A stretch of DNA of 64,000 nucleotides from Myxococcales bacterium (lineage in GTDB: Bacteria > Myxococcota_A > Polyangia > Fen-1088), in the NCBI GenBank assembly GCA_003142855.1, contig PLNW01000139.1:25468-89467 (forward strand), read 5' to 3'. A program made the translations under genes and the position numbers. How positions within the stretch are numbered: position 1 is the stretch's first letter; each line of letters opens with the position of its first letter. A model generated the notes under the pieces. That model saw only the letters and a program-made list of their open reading frames with translations, ran no database searches and was not told the origin of the DNA. Shown in pieces: positions 1-10,295 of the stretch.

Positions 1-140
1 CTGCGTATCCGCATCGCCGAGGGGTTCGCCGAACTCGGCTGGCTGGTGCATGGGTACCGGGGCGGCGTGGAAAAGAAATTGCCCGAGGGTTTCCAACTCG
101 ACCGCGAGGGCCACATCCTTGACCGGAAGCGGTCCGAGTA

Positions 141-141
<1 letters not shown>
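1..141 (+). CDS. 3' end of an unidentified gene upstream of carB (partial)
   Basis: An open frame enters from the left edge and ends in TAA at 139-141. The 46 visible residues end in HILDRKRSE and do not resemble the C-terminus of CarA. I do not recognise the family. The stop overlaps the carB start by one base (TAATG), so the two genes are probably translationally coupled and share a transcript. The frame has no competing open frame of comparable quality on this strand. Confidence that it is coding comes from the coupling more than from its content. Confidence 0.5.
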
Positions 142-3438
<3,297 letters not shown>

Positions 3439-3446
<8 letters not shown>

Positions 3447-3930
3447 TAGAATCCCCATGACCCCGCGTGGGGTGAAGAAGCTGCGCGAGGAGCTCAAGCG
3501 CCTGCGCGAGGTGGAACGTCCCAAGAACGTGCAGGACATCGAAATCGCACGGGCTCACGGCGACATCTCGGAAAATGCCGAGTTTTCCGCCGCCAAAGAG
3601 CGGCAGGCCTTCATCGAGGGCCGCTCGCGCGAGATCGACAGCATCCTGGCCCAGTCTGAAGTCATCGATCCGACCACGCTGTCCGGCGATCGCGTGGTCT
3701 TTGGCGCCACCGTCCGTTTGGCCGACACGGATTCAGGCGAAGAAACCAGCTACAGCATCGTGGGCGATCACGAAGGCGACATCAAAGAGGGACGCCTCAC
3801 CATCTCGGCCCCTTTGGCGCGCGCCCTCATCGGCCGCGAAAAGGGCGACATGGTCAGCTTGCGCACCGCCAAGGGCACGCGCGAGTACCAGATCGTGGAT
3901 GTTCGGTTTCGTCCGGTACAAGACGCCTGA
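3439..3930 (+). CDS. greA: Transcription elongation factor GreA
   Basis: GreA rescues backtracked RNA polymerase by stimulating cleavage of the 3' RNA end. The 163-residue length matches the family (about 158). The N-terminal coiled coil (about residues 8-78) carries the characteristic [13 protein letters not shown] tip with the acidic residues needed for cleavage, and an FKBP-like C-terminal domain follows (DRVVFGATV...[10 protein letters not shown]). I chose ATG 3439 because the domain begins immediately after it ([11 protein letters not shown]). It overlaps the 3' end of carB by 8 bases in another frame. A carB-greA pair is common in several bacterial phyla, so the two are probably cotranscribed. 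Confidence 0.95.
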
Positions 3931-3935
3931 GTGAC

Positions 3936-4550
3936 ATGCCGGGAATCGAAGTCGTCTTCCTGGACTTGGGCAACGTCCTGGTCTTTCATGACGACGACGT
4001 GCTCTTTCGCCGCCTGTCCCAGTATGGCGGCGCTCCGCTCGATGTGATCCGCGAACGCCTGCTCGCGCTTTGGGATCCGCTGAACCGCGGGGTCCTGGCG
4101 GACGAACAGCTTCGGCGCGCGATCAGCCAGGCTTCGGGTGCAACCACGGTGATGGATGCGGAGACCTTCTTCCAGGTCTGGACTTGCTACTTCCGCATCC
4201 ACCAGGAAATCCTCCCGATAGTCGAGACTCTCCTCAGTCGCACTCGGGTTGCACTGATCTCCAACACCAACGAGATACAGTGGCAATTCCTGCGGCCCCA
4301 GCTTCCCCTGCTCGAGCGCTTCTGCGATCGCGTGCTGTCCTACGAGCTGGGCATGGCCAAGCCGGATCCGGAGATCTTCCGGGCTGCCCTTCGCCGCGTG
4401 GGCAGCCCGCCGCCCGAGGCCTGCGCCTTCTTCGATGACGTGCCCAGCTTCGTCGAGGCTGCCCGCACGCTCGGCATCCAGGCGGAGGTATTCACCGACG
4501 CTGCCAATTTCCGGGTGCAGCTTGCGTGGCTGGGAGTCGGTGGTCTGTAG
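3936..4550 (+). CDS. HAD-superfamily hydrolase, subfamily IA-like
   Basis: A cytosolic phosphatase-type enzyme of the haloacid dehalogenase superfamily. Motif I is FLDLGNVL near residue 8, with Asp10 the expected nucleophile. Motif II is the segment ALISNTNE near residue 105, motif III the Lys of MAKPDPEIFRAAL, and motif IV ACAFFDDVPSFVEAA. The 204-residue length is normal for a subfamily I enzyme with a small helical cap. In motif I the second Asp of the usual DxD is replaced by Gly-Asn (DLGN), as in many YihX-like relatives, so true phosphatase activity is plausible but unproven. It begins 5 bases after greA and is likely the last gene of the carB transcript. The substrate cannot be read from sequence. 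Confidence 0.85.
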   Translation: MPGIEVVFLDLGNVLVFHDDDVLFRRLSQYGGAPLDVIRERLLALWDPLNRGVLADEQLRRAISQASGATTVMDAETFFQVWTCYFRIHQEILPIVETLLSRTRVALISNTNEIQWQFLRPQLPLLERFCDRVLSYELGMAKPDPEIFRAALRRVGSPPPEACAFFDDVPSFVEAARTLGIQAEVFTDAANFRVQLAWLGVGGL

Positions 4551-4602
4551 TCTTCTCGCGGGCGCCATTCGTGAACTATGTTCTCGACCTCCGGACTTGA
4601 CG

Positions 4603-4887
4603 ATGACCACTTTCGCGACCATGGTCATCAATATGGTCAGCAAGGGAGCCGCAGCCAGGCAGACAATCCAGGCTTCGGAGTTCAAGGCCAAGTGCCTTGC
4701 TCTGATGGATGATGTCGCTCGCACCGGGGGTGTCTGGGTGGTCACCAAGAATGGTCGTCCCATCGCGGAGCTGCGTCCGTATTCCGGCAAACGTGCTGGA
4801 TCGCCGTTCGGGTTGCATCCCAAGCTTGCAATCACGGGCGACATTGTCGCGCCCATGGATGACATCGAATGGAAGGTCCTCGGATGA
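4603..4887 (+). CDS. Type II antitoxin, Phd/YefM family
   Basis: A 94-residue antitoxin that should bind and neutralise the PIN toxin encoded next and repress its own promoter. The core QTIQASEFKAKCLALMDDV followed by VVTKNGRPIAELRPY is the Phd/YefM DNA-binding fold (helix, then two strands). The C-terminal tail ending IEWKVLG would wrap the toxin. Its TGA overlaps the toxin ATG (ATGA at 4884-4887), the usual tight coupling. The start is uncertain: in-frame ATGs at 4603, 4621 and 4633 all lie before the conserved core and none has a strong Shine-Dalgarno sequence. Confidence 0.86.
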   Translation: MTTFATMVINMVSKGAAARQTIQASEFKAKCLALMDDVARTGGVWVVTKNGRPIAELRPYSGKRAGSPFGLHPKLAITGDIVAPMDDIEWKVLG

Positions 4888-5285
4888 TCGTGCTCGATAC
4901 GCACACACTGTTGTGGATGGATCGCGACGATCCGGCACTCGGACTGGCGGCGCGCAAGATCATCAAGGAAGCCTGGCGCAAGGGCGAGACGACGGTCAGC
5001 GCCATCAGTTTTTGGGAAGCGGCGATGCTGGCTGGGCGCGGACGTGTTGTTCTGCCCGGTTCCCCCTCCGAGTGGCGGTCCGACCTACTGCAGGCTGGAC
5101 TACAGGAAATTCCGCTGGACGGCCGCATCGCCCTGCTCTCCACCCGGCTAGAAAAGCTTCATCGCGATCCCGCTGATCGTTTCATTGTAGCGACCGCGCT
5201 GCAATACCAGGCAACGCTGGTCACGGCCGACAGCAAAATCCTGGCGTGGAAATCGGAACTCGTACGGCAGGACGCGCGCGACTGA
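4884..5285 (+). CDS. Type II toxin, VapC-like PIN-domain ribonuclease
   Basis: A 133-residue PIN-domain protein, expected to be a Mg-dependent RNase that blocks translation when its antitoxin is lost. Acidic residues are in place: the N-terminal IVLDTHTLLW (Asp5), a central Glu in SAISFWEAAML, and the C-terminal DPADRFIVATAL plus LVTADSKI. The ATG at 4884 is preceded by GGAAGG at 4871-4876 inside the antitoxin gene and overlaps its stop, so expression is coupled. The THTLLW and DPADR motifs place it with the VapC relatives that pair with Phd-type antitoxins. No mobile-element ends are visible around the pair. Confidence 0.9.
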   Translation: MIVLDTHTLLWMDRDDPALGLAARKIIKEAWRKGETTVSAISFWEAAMLAGRGRVVLPGSPSEWRSDLLQAGLQEIPLDGRIALLSTRLEKLHRDPADRFIVATALQYQATLVTADSKILAWKSELVRQDARD

Positions 5286-5449
5286 GCGACCCAGAATCCT
5301 GCGACTCGAGATGGAGCATGCTCCGGAAATCGCCAAGCACGCGCACCGGTGGCGAACCGCCAGTAGCCGAGGCCAGGCAGTCGCTCGCCGAAAGCCCTCC
5401 GCTATGAGGTAGGATTCTTCGTCGTGCATGCCAACCAATGCGGAACTTC

Positions 5450-6544
5450 ATGAAGAGAGTCTTTGTCTCCGGATGCTACGACATCCTGCACGCCGGTCAT
5501 GTCCAGTTCTTCAAGGACGCCAGGGTGCTGGGCGATCACCTAACCGTCTGCTTCGCTTCGGATGACGTTCTATGGACACACAAGAAACGGCGATCGTCCA
5601 TCCCCCAGGAGCACAAGCTGGCCCTGCTGCAATCGCTCGCCACAGTCGATGGCGTGGTCATGGGAGAGAACCTTGAATTGGGGCTGGATTTTCAAGATCA
5701 CTTCTTGCAGCTCAGGCCCGACATCTTGGCGGTCACCGAGGACGACCAATACGGTGAACTGAAACGCATCTTGTGTGCAACGACCGGGGCCGCCTATGTC
5801 GTGCTGCCCAAGACGCCGCCGAAGTTCAGTCCGATCTCCACAACAAGAATCGTACAGTGGATCCGCGCGCCGCGGGAAGCGCCCTTGCGGGTTGACTTCG
5901 CAGGCGGCTGGCTGGATGTGCCGCGCTTTTCCAGGGCCGGCGGGTTGGTGGTGAACTGTGCCATCTCGCCCCTGGTCTCCATCAGCTCATGGGAGTACGA
6001 GAAACGCTCGGGCCTGGGCGGAAGTGCTGCCTGGGCGCTGCTTCACGGCGAAGACGGCGTGGACAGTGAACTCAATCTGGGAGTCGGCTGGCAGGATCCG
6101 GCTGTCATCACCGAGACGGGTCTGTGCGTGTGGAAAAGCGGGGTGCGACCAGCGCTCCATCTAAAGCGCAATGGCGACATGCTCAGAGGACTGATGGCAC
6201 TGTTCCATACCGACCAGCAACATGATACGCCGGAGATCGCCGCCCGAAACCGCAATTACCAGTTGATCCACGAGGCGAGCCTAGTCGCGGGTGAGGCGGT
6301 CTTGCGCGAAGACCCGGGGAGATTGGCGGAGGCTGTGCGCATGAGCTATCGCGTCCAGATGGAGGAAGGGATGAATCCTCTGCCCCATCGCGAAGAGTGT
6401 CTGGCGTGCAAGTACTGCGGCGGCGGTTGGGGTGGCTATGCGGTGTATCTGTTTCAATCGCCCGATGATCGGAATGCCTTTGTCGAGTGTCACGCCCACG
6501 CCAAAGTGGTCGAACCATTTGCAAGAGGGTATGGCGTCTCCTGA
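5450..6544 (+). CDS. Fused cytidylyltransferase-like / GHMP sugar kinase
   Basis: Two enzyme domains for making an activated sugar are joined in 364 residues. Residues 1-135 are a nucleotidyltransferase of the RfaE2/TagD class: GCYDILHAGH carries the HxGH signature (His14, His17), and PISTTRI near 128-134 is the matching C-terminal motif. From about residue 140 a short GHMP kinase follows: APLRVDFAGGWLDVP, the phosphate-binding SGLGGSAAW (about 187-195), and KYCGGGWGGYAVY near 320. The kinase half is only about 225 residues, roughly 100 short of a free-standing GHMP kinase such as HddA. An in-frame ATG at 5438 is possible, but MKRVFVSG is the natural domain start and has a weak GGA just upstream. 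A separate GHMP kinase lies at 52.7-53.7 kb. The sugar is unknown; a heptose or similar sugar phosphate is an inference. Confidence 0.8.
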   Translation: MKRVFVSGCYDILHAGHVQFFKDARVLGDHLTVCFASDDVLWTHKKRRSSIPQEHKLALLQSLATVDGVVMGENLELGLDFQDHFLQLRPDILAVTEDDQYGELKRILCATTGAAYVVLPKTPPKFSPISTTRIVQWIRAPREAPLRVDFAGGWLDVPRFSRAGGLVVNCAISPLVSISSWEYEKRSGLGGSAAWALLHGEDGVDSELNLGVGWQDPAVITETGLCVWKSGVRPALHLKRNGDMLRGLMALFHTDQQHDTPEIAARNRNYQLIHEASLVAGEAVLREDPGRLAEAVRMSYRVQMEEGMNPLPHREECLACKYCGGGWGGYAVYLFQSPDDRNAFVECHAHAKVVEPFARGYGVS

Positions 6545-6664
6545 CGCCTCGTCACCAGGAAGCAGCCTTCTCTTTCTCGCCTGACGAGCTTACTCTAAGG
6601 GCTGAGCCAGCCCCGTAGCAGCGCAAGGAGACACGCATGACGCTTCGACCTGGGACACAACTCG

Positions 6665-8368
6665 TTGGTCGGACATGTCCCGAACATCTACGACATGCTT
6701 CTGCCCTACATCCTGACCAAGGGCGCGCTCACCGACGACGACACCGGCATCGCCGAGAGCGGCAATGGCATCCCTGACATCATCGACGAAGCTCGCTACG
6801 AGGTGGACTACTGGCTGCGTCTGCGCGACGGCACCGGCTACGGCAGCGGCGTCACCAATCCCAACACCAACAACGAGCTCTTTCAGGCTGGCCCCGCCGC
6901 CATGTCAGCCTGGGCCAACGCCGCCAATGCCGCCATGCTAGCGGATGCGTTCCGCATCGCGGGCAATACCACCCTGTCCGATCAGTACAAGGCGTCTGCG
7001 GTGGAAGCCTGGGGCGTTGCCAACGCCTATGCCGACCCCATGCTCGATCAGACGATCGCCGCCGCAGGAAGAGGGCGCGACCTCAAGATGATGGCGGCCG
7101 CTTTTCTCTACAACGTCACAGGCGATCAGACATACGAAGCCGTGATACAGACCGAGAGCCTGTGCACCACCGCCAATTCGGCCATTCTGAACGGGACCAC
7201 CAGCCAGATCTGGGGCACCGCCGCCTATCTGATGACTCCGCAGCCAATCCACTTCCAGACCCTGTGGAACAACATGAAAGCGTCGGTCATCGCGCAGGCA
7301 AAAGCCAAGGAAACGGGCAACATCGACACGCGGCCCTCGCGGCGTGCAACCGACGAGACCGAGATGTACTTCCGCACCATCCAGAATGTGCACCACACAC
7401 TCATCGCCCACGCGGTGACGACCGATGCGACGGAAAAAGCGCTCTTTCGCAAGGCCTTGGGGCTCGAGGCCGACTGGAGCCTGGGCCGCAATCCGCTCAA
7501 TATGATTGAAATGGGCACGGCGTACACAGGGCTGGCTGCAAAACGCAGCGTGAACTACATGTACACATGGGGATCCAACGACAACCTGCCCGGAGTGGCC
7601 CCGGGGCAAACGCCGTATCTGAACCTGGACGACTGGAGCACCATGGTCATGTCCAAACCGTCCGCGTTGTACGCGAACTCCTACCCGGCCGACTTCAAGA
7701 ACACCTGGCCCATCGGCGAAGGCTACTTCGACACGCCCTTTGTTTGGGCGCACTCGGAATACACGCCCCAGCAAACCATGCGCGGAAAAATGGCGCTCTA
7801 CGGGTACCTTTACGGCATCAACCACGGTTCTGCTGCCACAGGAGGTGCCGGCGGCAGCGGCGGTACCAGCGGCGGCGGCGGTGTGGGCGGCAACGGAGGC
7901 ACGAGCGGTGGCGGCGCCGCGAGCAGTAGTAGCGCCGTGGGCAGTGGCGGAGCCAGCGGTCGTGGCGGAATGAGTGGCGGCGGTGGTTTCACGGGCGCAG
8001 GCGGCACGCTTGGCAGTGGCGGTGTTTCGGCAGTGGCTGGCAGTGCAGGAGGCGGCGGTGTTTCCGCCGTGGCTGGCAGCGCAGGAGGCGGCGGTGTTTC
8101 GGCCGTGGCTGGCAGCGCAGACGGTGGCGGTGTCCTTGCCACGGGCGGTGAGGTTGGCGGCAGCACCGCAGGCGCGGGTGGTGTTTCAGCAGCAGGCGGC
8201 GCCGCGAGCGGCGGCATGGGCGGCAGCAGTGGAAGCACCAAGGCGCAAGCGAGCGGCTGTACCTGCGCGACACACCCCGGCCGCCCTGTCGGCCCTGTCA
8301 GTTGGCTGGCCCTTCCAGCACTAATTCTCTGGCGCCGCCGCAACCGCCACAGGAACGTTGGGGCCTGA
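6665..8368 (+). CDS. GH9-like glycoside hydrolase, N-terminally truncated, with MYXO-CTERM tail
   Basis: The body (about residues 1-390) resembles glycoside hydrolase family 9 (endoglucanase-type, (alpha/alpha)6 barrel): SGNGIPDIIDEARYEVDYW, then DWSLGRNPLNMIEMGTAYTG, and a C-terminal HSEYTPQQTMRGKMALYGYL that could hold the acid Glu. A Gly/Ser-rich linker (about 395-530) follows, and the end is a MYXO-CTERM tail (ASGCTCA, the hydrophobic WLALPALILW, RRRNRHR), which in myxobacteria directs surface attachment. The 5' part is missing: no signal peptide, and the GH9 segment holding the nucleophile DxxD is absent. Homologous-looking sequence runs in frame only back to a TGA at 6638-6640. The ATG at 6637 has a good AAGGAG but lies in another frame. 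TTG 6665 is only the first available start, so this may be a pseudogene. Confidence 0.65.
   Translation: MVGHVPNIYDMLLPYILTKGALTDDDTGIAESGNGIPDIIDEARYEVDYWLRLRDGTGYGSGVTNPNTNNELFQAGPAAMSAWANAANAAMLADAFRIAGNTTLSDQYKASAVEAWGVANAYADPMLDQTIAAAGRGRDLKMMAAAFLYNVTGDQTYEAVIQTESLCTTANSAILNGTTSQIWGTAAYLMTPQPIHFQTLWNNMKASVIAQAKAKETGNIDTRPSRRATDETEMYFRTIQNVHHTLIAHAVTTDATEKALFRKALGLEADWSLGRNPLNMIEMGTAYTGLAAKRSVNYMYTWGSNDNLPGVAPGQTPYLNLDDWSTMVMSKPSALYANSYPADFKNTWPIGEGYFDTPFVWAHSEYTPQQTMRGKMALYGYLYGINHGSAATGGAGGSGGTSGGGGVGGNGGTSGGGAASSSSAVGSGGASGRGGMSGGGGFTGAGGTLGSGGVSAVAGSAGGGGVSAVAGSAGGGGVSAVAGSADGGGVLATGGEVGGSTAGAGGVSAAGGAASGGMGGSSGSTKAQASGCTCATHPGRPVGPVSWLALPALILWRRRNRHRNVGA
8019..8135 (+). repeat. 36-bp in-frame tandem repeats in the Gly-rich linker
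   Basis: Three near-identical 36-bp units begin at 8019, 8055 and 8091, with a fourth, diverged start at 8127. Each encodes VSAVAGSA plus a Gly-rich spacer of four residues. Being a multiple of three, copy-number change would alter the linker length without breaking the frame. Confidence 0.85.
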
Positions 8369-9843
8369 AGCCTGCGGGACAGGGTCGCGAACGCGACGCG
8401 CGTGTGGACACAGTGTTTCTGGGCCAAGCCGGTGGCGGGTGGGCAGGAGCTGCAGGGGTCGCGAGTGACCAGCGACGGTGCGGTTCTCGATCCAGGCACA
8501 CTCGCTCTCCCGGGCGGGATCGACATCGCGCTCGGGGAGGGCATGCGCACGCCCGTGGCAGCGGTGCCGTTCGGCAGCGACTTCCTGGTGTTCTGGCAAG
8601 AGAACAGCGAGCCGCGCATGGGCCGGGTCGGGCGCGACGGGTCGGTGGCGACCCTCGGGGGCAGCGCGATCGCGCTGCCGGCAGACGGAATCGCGCGAAC
8701 ACTGGTCGGCGCCGTCGCGGTCACGGGCGGGGCACTCGTCATGGTGTCGGAGAATTCGCTGACCAAGGTGATGAAGGTGGACGCGACGGGCGCGGCGCTG
8801 TCAGCGCTGTCGGACGCAGCCGGGCCGGCCAGCACGTTCCAGTCAGGGATCGCCTCGAGCGGCGGCAGCGCGCTGGTGTGCTGGGCGCAGGCCACGGCCA
8901 CGGGCCAACCGGTCACGGTATACGGGCGACGGGTGGGCGCGGACGCTGTCTGGATCGACTCTGCACCGTTCGAGGTCCGCGCCGCCGGCGCCGCGGTCGG
9001 GCAGGTGGGCGCGGTCTGGAATGGCAGCGGCTACGTGTGCACACGTTGGCTTGGACCGGGACCCAGTACGTCGCGGTCTGGACCCGGGGAAGCGACGGGA
9101 CGGTCACTTTCGCTGGCTGCTCGCTGGGCGCGGATCGCCGCTGCGCGCCCGGGAGCGAGACCTCCGTGCCGAGCGACATCGCGACGTCGACACCCGACGC
9201 GGGCGGGGCGAACAAGGGCGCGATGGACGACCTGCGCGCCCCAGCGCTGGTATGGACCGACGCAGGCGGCGTGCTCTTCTACCGGCGGCTCGACACCGCC
9301 CCGTACGTGAATCGCGAACGGGTGTTCACCAGACCGGTATTGGCAGGCACCGCGCCTCCGCCGGACGACGGCGGCGTCGACGCGTCTGAGCCCGTTTCCG
9401 ACGGCGGCCAGGCGACAGGCGGTACCGGTGGCCAGGCGACCGGCGGAACGGGCGGCCAGGCAACGGGCGGTGCCGCCGGCCAGGCGACCGGTGGTGCCGG
9501 TGGCCACACGACCGGCAGTGCAGGTGGGGTGGCCGGCGGAACGGCGGGCCAGGCGACGAGCGGTGCCGCCGGCCAAGCGACGGGCGGTGCCGCCGGCCAG
9601 GCGACCAGCAACGGTGGCCAGGCCACGGGCGGAGCTGGCGGCCAGTCGACGGGCGGAGCCGCCGGCGGCGCGACGGGCGGCAGCGACGGAGCCGCGGTCG
9701 ATGCGGGCAAGCCCGTGGCCGCGAGCGAAAGCGGGTGCAGATGCGCGATGGGCGGGGAGAGCCGCTCATCGCTGCCGTGGTCGCTGCTTCTCCCCGCGCT
9801 CGTGCTGCTCCGCCGGCGGCGCGGGCGCCGTCGGGCTCGCTGA
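8369..9843 (+). pseudogene. MYXO-CTERM surface protein, N-terminally truncated and frameshifted
   Basis: The first part is read in the same frame as the preceding gene, directly after its TGA at 8366-8368 (first possible start GTG 8402). It holds beta-strand repeats of the myxobacterial propeller-like kind (FLVFWQENS, ALVCWAQATAT, GAVWNGSGYVC). Near 9040 the similarity jumps to another frame (LAWTGTQYVAVWTRGSDG and onward), consistent with loss of one base or gain of two. That frame continues through a Gly-Gln-Ala-Thr-Gly repeat linker (about 9400-9690) to a MYXO-CTERM tail: ESGCRCAMGG, the hydrophobic WSLLLPALVLL, then RRRRGRRRAR, ending at 9843. There is no signal peptide and no plausible start with a ribosome site. 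It is a decayed gene, or a truncated gene with a sequencing error. Confidence 0.65.
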
Positions 9844-9863
9844 CTCGATTCGCTGGGACCGTT

Positions 9864-10223
9864 TCAGTCCGTCGCTGACGAGTCGTCCGCGGCGTCCGAA
9901 TCGGGCGCGGCGTCACTGCCCACCGTCACACCGTCGGCTGCGGCCGGCGCGTCGGCTGCGTCGGCCGCGACCATGAGAACGTCGCTGGCTGCGTCGGACG
10001 TCGAAGCCGGACCGGCTGCGTCCTGACCTGTGCTGCCTCCGGTACCTGGATTGGTCGATGCTCGGCAGATGCCGTTCTTGGGCCCCCCCCTGCAAACCAG
10101 GCCGCTGCTGCAGTCCGAGTCAATCTGGCAACGATCGCCATCCCCCTGGCTGCATCCGACACCAAGCACAAGTGTGCCCACCAGAGCAAAGGCCAGACTC
10201 ATCGCTCGAAAGCTCGACGACAT
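9864..10223 (-). CDS. Small Cys-rich lipoprotein
   Basis: A 119-residue protein with a lipoprotein signal peptide: a short basic start (MSSSFRAMSL), a hydrophobic core, and the candidate lipidated Cys24 in VLGVGCSQG. Residues 31-55 form a compact Cys pattern (DRCQIDSDCSSGLVC...GICRA) like the Dickkopf-type knot seen in many myxobacterial lipoproteins. The rest is an Ala/Asp/Ser-rich, probably disordered tail. It should sit on the outer membrane facing the periplasm or surface. It is divergent from the peptidase gene at 10296, sharing a 72-base promoter region. Function unknown. Confidence 0.75.
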   Translation of the reverse strand: MSSSFRAMSLAFALVGTLVLGVGCSQGDGDRCQIDSDCSSGLVCRGGPKNGICRASTNPGTGGSTGQDAAGPASTSDAASDVLMVAADAADAPAAADGVTVGSDAAPDSDAADDSSATD

Positions 10224-10295
10224 GGTTTGGTGGGTTAGCACGGTCCCCTGCGTTTGTGAAGGCCGGAAGATCTGGCCGTATGTTAGCCTGCGTCC

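Noticed and set aside
6586..6625. GGGCT/AGCCC stem after the fused kinase as a terminator
   Set aside because: The stem is only five bases and no T-run follows; too weak to list.
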